55,032 nucleotides of DNA, from assembly GCF_015100155.1 (NCBI RefSeq), contig NZ_JACKZA010000018.1, forward strand, positions 1 to 55,032. Direction: 5' to 3'. Source of the stretch: Acidithiobacillus sp. HP-2 (lineage in GTDB: Bacteria > Pseudomonadota > Gammaproteobacteria > Acidithiobacillales > Acidithiobacillaceae). A program made the translations under genes and the position numbers. Below are positions 1-8,685 of the stretch, in pieces. The number at the start of each line of letters is the position of its first letter. Within the stretch, counting starts at the first letter, position 1. The notes beneath the pieces were generated by a model, which was not told where the DNA came from, ran no database searches, and saw nothing but the letters and a program-made list of their open reading frames with translations.

Positions 1-241
1 GGTGAATTTCTACCGGTGAAACAGGCGTCCTGACCGGTGCAGCCAGAGTCACCGGCAAAAACCCTTCGGGCACGGCGGCCAGCAAAGGCCTACTCTCAGA
101 ATCAGCAAAGCGTTTGCGCCAGTAATGCAGCGTGGCAACGGCGATCCCCGTCTGCGCACAATAATGCTTAACCGTAAGGCCGCTCGCCTGAAAGGCATCC
201 ACTTGTTGCCGCCAATAAGCGACTTTCTCTGCTTTCTTCAT
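1..241 (-). CDS. tnpA: IS66 family accessory protein TnpA, N-terminal part
   Basis: Translation from the ATG at 241 starts MKKAEKVAYWRQQVDAFQAS and continues with a helix-turn-helix-like stretch, GLTVKHYCAQTGIAVATLHY. That pattern is typical of the first small ORF of IS66 elements, which acts with TnpB and the DDE transposase TnpC. A GGAGG Shine-Dalgarno lies 7 bases upstream of this ATG; a second ATG at 247 is too close to it. About 80 residues are visible and the frame runs out of the window at base 1. TnpB and TnpC would lie further left. Confidence 0.75.
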   Translation of the reverse strand, partial: MKKAEKVAYWRQQVDAFQASGLTVKHYCAQTGIAVATLHYWRKRFADSESRPLLAAVPEGFLPVTLAAPVRTPVSPVEIH

Positions 242-320
242 CCCCATCCCTCCGCGCTGAATGCAGATCAGGATCAGTCAGGACAGAAAATTTGGGAAGG
301 TGGGTTGCTTAGACGCTTAC
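1..320 (-). mobile_element. End of an IS66-family insertion sequence
   Basis: The minus strand begins at 320 with GTAAGCGTCT, the type of terminal sequence that starts IS66-family elements. About 80 bases of leader follow, then the first transposition ORF. Only this end is in the window; the rest lies to the left. The element joins directly onto the coding sequence of a small lipoprotein gene, so this is an insertion junction. The target duplication cannot be checked because the other end is missing. Confidence 0.7.
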
Positions 321-541
321 GTCTGTTGCGCAGCGTCTGCCCGGTTTAATGCTTCATTTTGTTTATGCTCTAGCGCATCGGTTTTCGCCAAGGCCCGATT
401 GGCCGTCTCCTGGGCAGCACGTGCATCATTCTGTGCTGACTCGGCTTTAGCGCTAGGGCCGCCTCCGCATCCGGCAAGGGCCAGAGGGGTCAACATGATC
501 ATTGTCAGCGTGAGCGTCTTCATCGTTTTCCATACATTCAT
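317..541 (-). pseudogene. OprI/Lpp-like alanine-zipper lipoprotein, 3' end cut by IS66
   Basis: The 74-residue product has a signal peptide ending in a lipobox (LALAGC, lipidated Cys at residue 25). A helical, Ala-rich heptad region follows, like Pseudomonas OprI, which anchors the outer membrane to peptidoglycan. A good ribosome site (AAGGAG) precedes the ATG at 541. The last native residues read NRADAAQQ. The next codon and the stop (ACG TAA) run into the GTAAGC terminus of the IS66 element, so the IS supplies the stop. OprI-type proteins normally continue about 15-20 residues past this point, to a C-terminal Lys or Arg used for peptidoglycan attachment. The product may still be made but would probably lack its attachment end. 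The 209 bases between this gene and galU show no clear gene. Confidence 0.65.
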
Positions 542-750
542 GATAATTTCTCCTTTTTAATCAACACACCTCAAGACAAGGCTTTCCCGAAACTATGTAG
601 AGTTTTGTTGGCGTTATAAGACAATGCATCACCAGAGGCTTGTTCCGCATTTTTGCAGAATTCCAACTTATCTCGGCCCGCACTGTTTTTGCATCAGCCT
701 ACTTCCTGCGACATTTTTCTTATGAATTAGCAACATGACAGAAAGTTTTG

Positions 751-1728
751 TTACGCTACTCGCGATTTTTTCTTGCGTGTCAGTAGAGCTATTGGCTTGT
801 CTGCAATATAGGAACAAATTCCATCCGTTGCGAGCTTGTGCAAATACTCAGCAAAGGATGTTCCAACGCCAGCGTGACGTAAGCCATACTCGACCGTGGC
901 CTGTAAAAAGCCAAGCTTATCACCACAGTCAAACCTTCGACCTTCAAATTCGAACCCAAGAACTTGCCGTTCTCGTAATAGAGCCGCAATCCCATCGGTG
1001 AGTTGAATTTCGCCACCCGTTCCGGCAGGTAAATTTTCTAAATAGTCATATATTCTTGGAGGTAAAATATATCTGCCCACCACACCCAAATCAGATGGTG
1101 CATCATCGGGGTTGGGTTTCTCTATAATATTCGATATCTGATGAATTCTATTTTCCCACGCCCAGGACTGAATAATGCCGTATTTATTGGTTTCTTTGTG
1201 AGGTACTTGTTGAATGGCCAGTATGGCGGCATGATAGTGTTCATACTGTTCTATCATCTGGGCTAGCACGGGTTTCTTGGCTAAGATGAGGTCATCGGCG
1301 AGTAGCACGGCGAAGGGATGATCACCAACGACATCTCGAGTCATCAGTACTGCATCGCCTAACCCCAAAGGGTGAGGCTGTCGGAGAAAGACCGTACTGA
1401 CTCCGCGTGGCACAATACTTCTCACTTCTTCGAGTAGTTCCTTTTTCCCGCAGCGCTCAAGCTCATACTCCAGTTCAAAAGCGACGTCGAAGTGGTCAGC
1501 AATGGCGCGTTTACCACGGCCACTGACAAAAACCAATCTGTCACATCCAGCTTCTAAAGCTTCCTCAACCGCATATTGAATAAGTGGTTTGTCTACAATC
1601 GGCATCATTTCTTTAGCCGTTGCTTTTGTTGCGGGTAGAAATCTTGTGCCCATACCGGCGACGGGGAAAACGGCCGTGCGAACGGAATTAGGGAACTTCA
1701 TGGTCGAATGGCGGGCTGGTTTTTTCAT
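751..1728 (-). CDS. galU: UTP--glucose-1-phosphate uridylyltransferase
   Basis: Makes UDP-glucose from UTP and glucose-1-phosphate in the cytoplasm, the donor for glucan and exopolysaccharide synthesis. The N-terminus carries the nucleotidyltransferase signature (VFPVAGMGTRFLPATKATAK), followed by MMPIVDKPLIQYAVEEA and the family's LADDLI and GEIQLTDGI motifs. A start at 1728 gives 325 residues and has GGAG six bases upstream; a start at 1746 would lack a ribosome site. The protein is slightly longer than typical GalU (about 290-300) because of a C-terminal basic tail (LTRKKKSRVA). It faces away from the exopolysaccharide genes across a 1.2-kb AT-rich gap, and its product fits as their substrate supply. 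Confidence 0.92.
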   Translation of the reverse strand: MKKPARHSTMKFPNSVRTAVFPVAGMGTRFLPATKATAKEMMPIVDKPLIQYAVEEALEAGCDRLVFVSGRGKRAIADHFDVAFELEYELERCGKKELLEEVRSIVPRGVSTVFLRQPHPLGLGDAVLMTRDVVGDHPFAVLLADDLILAKKPVLAQMIEQYEHYHAAILAIQQVPHKETNKYGIIQSWAWENRIHQISNIIEKPNPDDAPSDLGVVGRYILPPRIYDYLENLPAGTGGEIQLTDGIAALLRERQVLGFEFEGRRFDCGDKLGFLQATVEYGLRHAGVGTSFAEYLHKLATDGICSYIADKPIALLTRKKKSRVA

Positions 1729-2639
1729 GCTAAACTCCAAAATCATATATTTTTAACCCATGCTGCCTACCAATGCACAAAATCTAATTCCTTTATGGAC
1801 GGTGGATTACTACTTTTTCTAATCTACGACGTCACATCAGATCTGCGTGCAACTGAAACAGCTTACTCGATTGGTGATAGGTCAACTAATGATCAATCAT
1901 ATGAAGTTTATGGTGAGTCGTCTGTGCGGTAGGGCACATATGCGACTCGGGCAGATGAAGGGACGTCCCCATTTGGCCCCATTAGGCTGTTTCATGAGTC
2001 ATGCCATTATTTCCTTACGTCATTTTTTTGTACGTTATGATCGCGGTGACGCAACCCAAGACCGGTTATCTCAATGAAATAAAAGTTATCTGATGTTGGG
2101 CATATCGAAATACCAAATATAATCCAATAAGTTGCGCCACAATTCCGCAGTCCGCTGATATTTCCTTCGCATTTCCAAGTGCATTTCTTATGGTCTGCTC
2201 GGTCCACATCCAGAAGGACTATTCAACACACCAGAAAAACCAGAGACACAATACTGATCAGCCTTAAATTACGTTGTATCTGCATGATAAATAACCATAA
2301 TTATTGTATTAAGTCAATTAAATTAGATTTCGTGTATGAGTTTACTTACAAATTCATCGAAAGCTTCCTCTGAGATTGTACCTGTATGATAAATAATTGT
2401 TAATTTTGCGGCGAGCCGATTTAAACAGGCGCCTTGTGTGGGTTTGATTACAAATTAAGTGAAAATCTCTCTGGCATTATATCTGCATGAAACTTAACTG
2501 CTATTTTCATGGTGAATTACCTTAACTAGGTATTATGTATAAATTTAGTTACAAATTGACCGGATATTTCCTCAACTACCTCTTGAGAAAATGAGCAATC
2601 ATTCTGGAAAAGACTGTCAAACTACGCCATTGCAACAAG
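1729..2639. other. AT-rich intergenic region between galU and the exopolysaccharide operon
   Basis: This stretch of about 0.9 kb has no convincing gene on either strand; the open frames are short and lack ribosome sites. The left part (1729-2240) shows no recognisable element. The right part holds three degenerate tandem units of about 102 bp, listed separately, placed 40-400 bases upstream of the sigma-54 promoter, where activator-binding sites would be expected. Confidence 0.6.
2244..2600 (+). repeat. Three degenerate ~102-bp tandem units upstream of a sigma-54 promoter
   Basis: The box TTACAAATT starts at 2346, 2448 and 2549, spacings of 102 and 101 bases. A second box, TTGTATCTGCATGATAAATA and variants, recurs in register: its TG(C/T)ATGA core starts at 2281, 2383 and 2484, again 102 and 101 apart. 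Between the boxes similarity is weaker but visible (for example CTTCCTCTG, CTCTCTGG, TTCCTCAAC). The array ends about 40 bases before the -24/-12 promoter. By position it may be an upstream activating array for the VpsR-like regulator encoded downstream; that is inference. Confidence 0.7.
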
Positions 2640-2655
2640 TGGCACATAACTTGCT
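2640..2655 (+). promoter_or_regulatory. Sigma-54 (-24/-12) promoter of the exopolysaccharide operon
   Basis: TGGCAC-N5-TTGCT matches the RpoN consensus TGGCAC-N5-TTGCW. Exactly ten bases separate the invariant GG (2641-2642) and GC (2653-2654). Transcription would start near 2666, upstream of the small ORF at 2866 and the kpsE-like gene. A sigma-54-dependent activator gene at the far end of the same cluster supports the reading. Confidence 0.8.
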
Positions 2656-2865
2656 GAGTGACAAATATTAACAGGAAACCTTGACGCATCATTTTTGCGC
2701 GCTAAAAACAGGGCAGCAAAAAAACGGCCAGCCGACGGATGCAATCTAAGGCAAGCGGCACCTGAAATTAGGCGTTGTTTCACATTTTACCAAGATTGTA
2801 AGTACGCGACGTTTGCTTATTATAGTCACGGAGTAATAAACATAAACACATTACAGGGGTGCACC

Positions 2866-2955
2866 ATGGGAAACGGAAATGCAATATATGAGATGGATAA
2901 ACCCATGATTTCCTTTGAACAGACACATAATTTAAAGCTCAAAGGATACTCTTAA
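2866..2955 (+). CDS. Possible 29-residue leader ORF
   Basis: This short frame begins MGNGNAIYEMDKPMISFEQT. It has AGGGG placed seven bases upstream of its ATG and stops two bases before the next gene's ATG. The tight join suggests translational coupling with the copolymerase gene. The same frame is open back to 2695, but that upstream part is very basic, has no ribosome site and looks non-coding. No relative is recognised. It could be a leader peptide, or chance. Confidence 0.35.
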   Translation: MGNGNAIYEMDKPMISFEQTHNLKLKGYS

Positions 2956-2957
2956 AA

Positions 2958-4007
2958 ATGAAAAAGCCATTTTACAAAAGACCATTATTTTTCTGGATAG
3001 TCGCAGTACCAAATGTTTTTTCGATAGTATATTTTGCAGTAATTGCAGCGCCGGAGTATGTCAGCCGTTCATCTATTGTGGTGTACCAGCCTCATCAGCA
3101 CAGGGCTACCATGACATTGCAATTGTCACAGTCAGGCAGTGAGTCTCTCGAGGGCGACTACATCCTGAGTCACTACATTCATTCCTGGACGGGATTTCAG
3201 GCGCAAAATGAAAAGCATCTTGCAGATATTTTCTCACAGGGCGATTTTGTATCAAGATTTGGTGGTTTAATGAACGGCTTCTCTACAAATCAGGCCACCC
3301 TCTGGAAGTATTATAGGAATCACGTACGAATAACAATTGATAAAAAGAGCGGTATTATGGAGTTGTCTACAATAAGTTACTCGCCAGAAGGGTCCTACAG
3401 ATTAAACCGTTCAGTTTTGCAGGCAGGGCAGTCGGCCATTAATGCGCTCAATACGCAAGCGCTTCACAAAGCGGAAGCTTTTGATGAAAAAGTTGTAGAG
3501 GCGGCAAAACACCGCCTTCATCAGACTATCGACGCTCTATCTGGTTATCAGGTACAGCACCACATCGTAAGCCCCGACATTGCCTACACGTCAAAAATGT
3601 CTTTATTGAATAGCTTGATGGTCAAAAAGGCTATTATCCTGGCGCGCATGCAGGTAATCGAAGGGGCAGCCCCACGCAGCCATCAGATTGTTAACCTACA
3701 GGCGAGCGCTGAGGCTATTCAGTCAGAGATTGGCCATATTCAAGCCTCAACTGATGGAGTGTCTGGTCTGACGAAAGGATACGGCACCTATACTTACAAA
3801 CAAAACGCAGTACAAGTAGCAGAAAATTTGGTCAAGGCTGCATACAGCCAGCTGGCGGTAGCACAACAATCAGCTATTCAGCACCAGTATTACATCGAAA
3901 ACATTAGCGGCCCTTCCTTGCCACCGGATCCCACCTTACCTCATCGCATTGAATGGATCGGGTGGACTTTGCTTATTACCTCTATTCTTTTCCTGGTGAT
4001 CAAATGA
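2958..4007 (+). CDS. Polysaccharide export inner-membrane protein, KpsE/Wzz-like copolymerase
   Basis: The 349-residue protein has the layout of a capsule polysaccharide export or chain-length protein. One N-terminal membrane segment (about residues 10-30) is followed by a long periplasmic helical domain with coiled-coil character (about 150-300). A second membrane segment ends the protein (IGWTLLITSILFLVIK), next to a Pro-rich stretch (PSLPPDPTLPHR). This is the BexC/CtrB/KpsE plan, which couples synthesis at the inner membrane to the outer-membrane Wza pore; no tyrosine-kinase domain is attached. The ATG at 2958 is preceded by AAAGGA. Its stop overlaps the wza-like start as ATGA. The membrane topology and neighbour make the family call fairly safe; the exact subfamily is uncertain. 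Confidence 0.75.
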   Translation: MKKPFYKRPLFFWIVAVPNVFSIVYFAVIAAPEYVSRSSIVVYQPHQHRATMTLQLSQSGSESLEGDYILSHYIHSWTGFQAQNEKHLADIFSQGDFVSRFGGLMNGFSTNQATLWKYYRNHVRITIDKKSGIMELSTISYSPEGSYRLNRSVLQAGQSAINALNTQALHKAEAFDEKVVEAAKHRLHQTIDALSGYQVQHHIVSPDIAYTSKMSLLNSLMVKKAIILARMQVIEGAAPRSHQIVNLQASAEAIQSEIGHIQASTDGVSGLTKGYGTYTYKQNAVQVAENLVKAAYSQLAVAQQSAIQHQYYIENISGPSLPPDPTLPHRIEWIGWTLLITSILFLVIK

Positions 4008-5134
4008 TTAAGGACCTGTTGGAATCCACTATAAAGCCGGCCTCAGCCATTCTGGTAGCTGTTTCTGCGCTCAGCGGCTGCGCCTTCCTCCCTAGTGGAG
4101 GCCCATCAGATAGCCAGATACACGCGCAGACCAAACATAACAATGTACGTTTAATCACTGTCAGCCCGAAATTCGCCCGTACACTCTGGCGAAAAGAGTT
4201 GGAAGACAGAAAATTGAAGGCCATCCGCGAAATAGATCCCCTAAAAAAGAGATTAGAAACTGTGGCGGTACGGCTTATGCCGGGCGATGTAGTGCGTGTC
4301 ACATTTTGGACTATGCCCGTTCAAACAGGATTGGGTTCAGGCGGTGGAAGTGACCATAATCCACGTAAAGAAAATATGGGACAGTACACACTTAATGAGA
4401 CCGGGTTCGTGAATCTACCTTATATCGGCAAGGCAGAAATCGGGGGCTTGTCGACTACTGATGCGGATAACCGTTTGGATTTTCTGGTGGAAGGGTTACG
4501 CCGTTTTCAGTCACCAGAAATACGTGTGCATATGATAAAAAATCGTGGTCAGCATGTCGTCGTGACAGGTTCAGCCGCAAAACCTACTATTCTGAATTGG
4601 CAGAATGCTGGAATTACATTGGCAGAAGCTATCACCCGCGCAGGTGGATACAGAAGCACCGGACGGGATTATGGCCATAGTTTGCAGGCTAACGAAGTTG
4701 TTGTAGTGCAAAACGGGAAGCCCCACACACTTTCCATAAGAGCCGCGCTGATGCACCACGTGCCGCTCGCCCCTGGGGATCGGGTGATACTGACACATCG
4801 CACACTGGTACGGGCGAACTGCCTTGGACCGGGCCTCACTCAGAGTGGTCTACTTTCCTTTGGCTTCACACCCACCTTGGCACAAACTCTGGCCAAAGCG
4901 GGCGGTATTGGCCCTACGGCTCAAGGCCGCTCTGTTTATGTGCTCTCGCCGTCTCACAAAGTAATCTACCGATTCGCCTGGGATCATGTATCGGGTCTGC
5001 GGGCAGCACAACAGTTTCCCATCCAAAACGGAAGCGTCATTTATGTAGCTAATGCGCCTAGCGTTCGTCTCCAACAGATTACTTCTATTTTGTTCAGTGC
5101 TGCTTATCCTATTGGCATAGCGAAGGGGTTATAA
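4004..5134 (+). CDS. Wza-like outer-membrane polysaccharide export lipoprotein
   Basis: Starting at the ATG of the ATGA overlap, the 376-residue product has a signal peptide with lipobox ALSGC (Cys26). A poly-export domain follows (from about PGDVVRVTFWTM, with YTLNETGFVNLPYIGKAEIG). Then come two SLBB-type repeats (HVVVTGSAAKPTIL...LAEAITRAGG and FTPTLAQTLAKAGGIG). Length and domain order match Wza (about 380 residues), the octameric outer-membrane channel for capsule or exopolysaccharide. A longer frame starting at 3953 would remove the lipobox logic and lies within the preceding gene. It is the exit channel partner of the upstream copolymerase. Confidence 0.88.
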   Translation: MIKDLLESTIKPASAILVAVSALSGCAFLPSGGPSDSQIHAQTKHNNVRLITVSPKFARTLWRKELEDRKLKAIREIDPLKKRLETVAVRLMPGDVVRVTFWTMPVQTGLGSGGGSDHNPRKENMGQYTLNETGFVNLPYIGKAEIGGLSTTDADNRLDFLVEGLRRFQSPEIRVHMIKNRGQHVVVTGSAAKPTILNWQNAGITLAEAITRAGGYRSTGRDYGHSLQANEVVVVQNGKPHTLSIRAALMHHVPLAPGDRVILTHRTLVRANCLGPGLTQSGLLSFGFTPTLAQTLAKAGGIGPTAQGRSVYVLSPSHKVIYRFAWDHVSGLRAAQQFPIQNGSVIYVANAPSVRLQQITSILFSAAYPIGIAKGL

Positions 5135-5137
5135 TTT

Positions 5138-5398
5138 ATGAAAATGACACAGGAAGAAAAAGCAAATTATCTGCAACAGATGAGAATACCTGGTGTGTCT
5201 GATAATGAGACGCTATGGTTCATCGCCGGAAAAATAAAATCATGGTCAGATATGTACAACATAACCGATGAATTTGCAAATCAGAGTTGTTCCATCGAAA
5301 TAATAGTCCAGAAGACGGCCCACCATAATCTGCTAATCAGTACGCCATTTCCCAGAGACTCAATAGCACACATGGTGTTGCGTCATGCACTGTCCTGA
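5138..5398 (+). CDS. Hypothetical 86-residue protein in the exopolysaccharide operon
   Basis: A small soluble protein beginning MKMTQEEKANYLQQMRIPGV, with AGGGG upstream of its ATG. It starts three bases after the wza-like stop and its 3' end overlaps the glucosyltransferase gene by 14 bases. The spacing and the good ribosome site argue that it is real and co-translated. No signal peptide or membrane segment is seen and the family is not recognised. It could be an accessory or regulatory subunit of the glucosyltransferase; that is only positional inference. Confidence 0.6.
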   Translation: MKMTQEEKANYLQQMRIPGVSDNETLWFIAGKIKSWSDMYNITDEFANQSCSIEIIVQKTAHHNLLISTPFPRDSIAHMVLRHALS

Positions 5399-7439
5399 AA
5401 GTAATCCACCAGAATGGGAACGGGCATCAAAAAACCGGATAACGATCAGTCGGGTGTTATCTTTCGCGCTAATTTCCATAATGACTTATATTACCTATCT
5501 GTTCATGCTCATGTACCACTTCTCACCATGGGTATATGGACCATTTCTGCTGGCTTATTTCAGTCTTGGTTATCTGGGTATGACCTATTTCGTTGGCATG
5601 TTTTTCGGTTTTTTTGTGTCTCTACGCGGCATCGATAAAGATCCATATCATCCGTTACATAGCGCGGTAAAAATCATTCATCAGAGCACTCATGTAGCAA
5701 TTATATGTCCTATTTATAACGAAGAGCCTAGGCGGGTCGGAGCGGCGATTGCAGCCAGCTGGACGGATTTGTGCACTCAATTTCCTGAAGAATCAAGCCG
5801 ATTTGATTTCTTCATCTTGTCCGATAGTAAAAAAGTTGATAGCTTTATTCAAGAAGAGTGGGTTGTTCATAAACTCATCGAAAAATATCCAGGAGGAAGA
5901 TTTGTATACCGCCATCGCCGTGTGAATAGTAATTCAAAGTCTGGGAATGTGACTGACTTTTGCCGGAGATGGGGTCATAATTATAATTACATGATAATGC
6001 TAGATGCTGATAGTATTATGCCCGGTGAATCGTTGGTTAAACTCACTCGCATCATGGACGGGAATCCAAGAATTGGTATTGTTCAATGCTATCTTTCAAT
6101 GGTTCTACGTAAAACATTGCACGCCAGGATTAGTCGATTCATCTCGGCGTTGACCCTAAAAATAGGATTTTATGGACAAAACTATTTTTACATGGGGCAT
6201 GGCTATTATTATGGTCATAATGCCATTATCCGCACAAAAGCTTTTATGGATAACTGCATGCTTCCATCCTTGCCTGCCAAAGGGCCATTCGCTAGTGGAA
6301 AACCTATTTCACACGATTATATAGAAGCGGCACTGATGGCTGGCTCTGGTTATGAAATATGGTCACTGCCACAGATTGAGGGCTACGAGGAGCTGCCGAC
6401 AAACCTGATTGATGATATGAAACGTGAAACCCGCTGGATGTACGGCAGTATGTTGTACTTTCGATTCTTTATGTCTACGCGTATCAATACGCTGTATAAG
6501 GCAAGACTTTTTACCAGTGCTATTAACTACGTAAATCCAATTCTTGGATGGATTTTCTTCTCAATGGCATTATTCGGTTTGATCTATATTTTTAAGCATC
6601 CAATGATCAGTGTCCTTGTGATGTATAAATACCGTATTTTTTTTCTTTTCTCTTTGGGCTTTTTGGCATTTTCAATTTTCATGAAAATGTTGCTTCCCAT
6701 CTTATACAACGTCAAGAATGGTACAGCACATCTTTTCGGCGGTATCGTAAAGATGGTTTGGTCCTATCTTCTTTACTTCATTCTGAGCATCATGATGGCG
6801 CCGATCTATATGGCTCAATTTACCCTCATAATTTTGTATTGGGCTCGTGGAAAAAAACTGCACTGGGGAGAACAGGTTCGCGATGACCGACATCTCACAT
6901 GGAGTGAATCAGCTGCGCAGTTTGGCTGGGTCAGTATTTTAGGTGTGGTGCTGTCAGTGCTGGTTATTGATTATGTTTTCTCCATGGATACTGCTGCAGT
7001 CCAATATATTCTCGGTATACCAAAAATCGGTCTTTTCTTCTGGTATATTCCATTACTTTCTGGATTGATATTGTCTGTATGGCTGGTACGATTTCTCAGT
7101 TTTGAGTCACCGTTAGTAGAGCGTATGGGATGGTTCATGTCGCCTCAGGAAGTTGAACCGCATTTTGTCCTGACTGAAACGCAAAGAATGGAGGAGGTTT
7201 TTCGGTTAGAGATTCCTGAAGACACAAGATTTGAGGAAGCTATACAGAATCCATGGTTTTATGTTCGGCACCGCGCGATGTGCGCTGAAAGGAATAAAAA
7301 GACGATATTTTGGTTGCGTCGGTTATTAAATAAACCGTTTGCTTCATATAGTGAACGTGAAAAATTCATTCTACTTAATGTGCGAAACTTATATGACATG
7401 GCGCACCAACACACATTAGAAAAAAAGAATGGTTCATAG
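5385..7439 (+). CDS. OpgH/MdoH-like membrane glucosyltransferase (GT2)
   Basis: The 684-residue product resembles OpgH, the inner-membrane enzyme that polymerises glucose from UDP-glucose for osmoregulated periplasmic glucans. Visible GT2 motifs are AIICPIYNEEPRRV, FFILSDSKK, SKSGNVTDFCRRWG, MIMLDADS, YYGHNAIIR, SHDYIEAALM and the acceptor motif RETRWMYGS. Membrane segments flank the catalytic domain: about two before it and four to five after. E. coli OpgH is about 850 residues; this one lacks most of the N-terminal cytoplasmic extension, which in E. coli also links the enzyme to cell-size control. No opgG is nearby. Instead it sits behind wza and kpsE-like genes, suggesting an exported glucan. 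The start at 5385 has only weak ribosome-site support. Confidence 0.82.
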   Translation: MHCPESNPPEWERASKNRITISRVLSFALISIMTYITYLFMLMYHFSPWVYGPFLLAYFSLGYLGMTYFVGMFFGFFVSLRGIDKDPYHPLHSAVKIIHQSTHVAIICPIYNEEPRRVGAAIAASWTDLCTQFPEESSRFDFFILSDSKKVDSFIQEEWVVHKLIEKYPGGRFVYRHRRVNSNSKSGNVTDFCRRWGHNYNYMIMLDADSIMPGESLVKLTRIMDGNPRIGIVQCYLSMVLRKTLHARISRFISALTLKIGFYGQNYFYMGHGYYYGHNAIIRTKAFMDNCMLPSLPAKGPFASGKPISHDYIEAALMAGSGYEIWSLPQIEGYEELPTNLIDDMKRETRWMYGSMLYFRFFMSTRINTLYKARLFTSAINYVNPILGWIFFSMALFGLIYIFKHPMISVLVMYKYRIFFLFSLGFLAFSIFMKMLLPILYNVKNGTAHLFGGIVKMVWSYLLYFILSIMMAPIYMAQFTLIILYWARGKKLHWGEQVRDDRHLTWSESAAQFGWVSILGVVLSVLVIDYVFSMDTAAVQYILGIPKIGLFFWYIPLLSGLILSVWLVRFLSFESPLVERMGWFMSPQEVEPHFVLTETQRMEEVFRLEIPEDTRFEEAIQNPWFYVRHRAMCAERNKKTIFWLRRLLNKPFASYSEREKFILLNVRNLYDMAHQHTLEKKNGS

Positions 7440-7568
7440 CATGATTTCCTTAAACCTCTTAGGTCCATACTATCTTGACTCTGTAGGTCTTCTAAAACAA
7501 ACAGTTAGACGAGGTATGAGTAACGAAGCCTTTTCACGCACAAACGCAGCACTTGGAGAATAACGAGC

Positions 7569-8684
7569 ATGTACACGCAAAATAAAATTTCAATACTACC
7601 GCAGCAACTCCCCAATGAATATTTTGAAGCTAAGAATATATTAGTGACTGGTGGGTTTGGCTTTTTGGGTGGACACCTTGTAAAGCACTTGGTGGAGTAT
7701 GGCGCCAATGTTACCGTTGTGGATATCAACATTGATCCTACCCGCGATTCCATATTGAACTGTGCCTCTATGCAACTGCGATCCAATGTGCTTGTTCAAG
7801 AGGCAGATGTGACTGACGCCGAAGCTATGAACAAAATTGTTTCAGAGGGCCGATTCCACTATATTTTCCACTTTGCCGCCTACGCAACGGTTGTCGAAAA
7901 AGCGGTTTTCGCACCGCACGAGACCATCATGGCTAATACGATGGGTTGGGTCAATATACTCGAAGCCTGTCGCGTGGCTCCCTATAAAGTAAATATGGTT
8001 TTCTTGTCTTCTACTGACAAGGTTTACGGAGAAATGGAGGGGGACTCCTATTTCGAACATCTCACTCCCCTGCATGGAATCGGGATCTATGACTCAGCCA
8101 AACTAGCCGCAGATGTTTTCTCCCGAACCTATCATGAAGCATTTGGTATCCCTACGGTAACCCTGAGAATGTGTAACATATATGGTCCATGGGATTTTAA
8201 CATTGGTTACCGCTTACTGCCAAAAGCTATGGTCAGCATTTTCGCCAATGAGGAGCCTCAGGCACCAGAACTTTATTTTGATGCCATCGAACACCATCGA
8301 GATTACCTTTACGTCGACGACCTAATCCGCGCCATCCTTTTACTCGCCCACTCCAAGGGGTGTCGTGGAGAAGTGTATAACCTGGCAGGAGGGACCTATA
8401 TGTCAACCCCTTTGATGCTAAAAGCCATCGTTGAACAAGCTGCCGAGGTGGAAAGGGAATATGACCAGGAACGTGCCGACACCATTATTGAAAATGGCAT
8501 TGCGATTAAAGTTCGTACGAGTACAACTGCCGTACGTGCCATCACAAAACAACACCTGAATGGGGAAAAACTCCAGAATGCGACTGCCTTCGCACCTCAG
8601 TCAGATTTTCTGGATTCTATCCAAACGACGATTCGTTTCTATCGTGACCTTATGAAAACCGGATACCAGCAAGAGGGTCAGTAA
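7569..8684 (+). CDS. NAD-dependent epimerase/dehydratase (extended SDR)
   Basis: A 371-residue extended short-chain dehydrogenase/reductase acting on nucleotide sugars. The N-terminal NAD-binding loop reads VTGGFGFLGGH. The active site shows FLSSTDKVYGE followed by YDSAK (the YxxxK pair), and RMCNIYGPWDFN matches the substrate-loop region of dTDP-glucose dehydratase and UDP-glucose epimerase relatives. About 20 residues precede the Rossmann fold. The ATG at 7569 follows GGAG in a 130-base gap after the glucosyltransferase gene. The substrate cannot be told from sequence; the operon context points to precursor modification for the exported polymer. Confidence 0.8.
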   Translation: MYTQNKISILPQQLPNEYFEAKNILVTGGFGFLGGHLVKHLVEYGANVTVVDINIDPTRDSILNCASMQLRSNVLVQEADVTDAEAMNKIVSEGRFHYIFHFAAYATVVEKAVFAPHETIMANTMGWVNILEACRVAPYKVNMVFLSSTDKVYGEMEGDSYFEHLTPLHGIGIYDSAKLAADVFSRTYHEAFGIPTVTLRMCNIYGPWDFNIGYRLLPKAMVSIFANEEPQAPELYFDAIEHHRDYLYVDDLIRAILLLAHSKGCRGEVYNLAGGTYMSTPLMLKAIVEQAAEVEREYDQERADTIIENGIAIKVRTSTTAVRAITKQHLNGEKLQNATAFAPQSDFLDSIQTTIRFYRDLMKTGYQQEGQ

Positions 8685-8685
8685 A

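Noticed and set aside
2695..2955. 86-residue ORF upstream of the kpsE-like gene
   Set aside because: The upstream part lacks a ribosome site and has an odd basic composition; only the last 29 codons, from 2866, have a plausible start.
7516..7563. 15-codon micro-ORF between the glucosyltransferase and SDR genes
   Set aside because: It has a weak GAGGT ahead of ATG but is too short to separate from chance.
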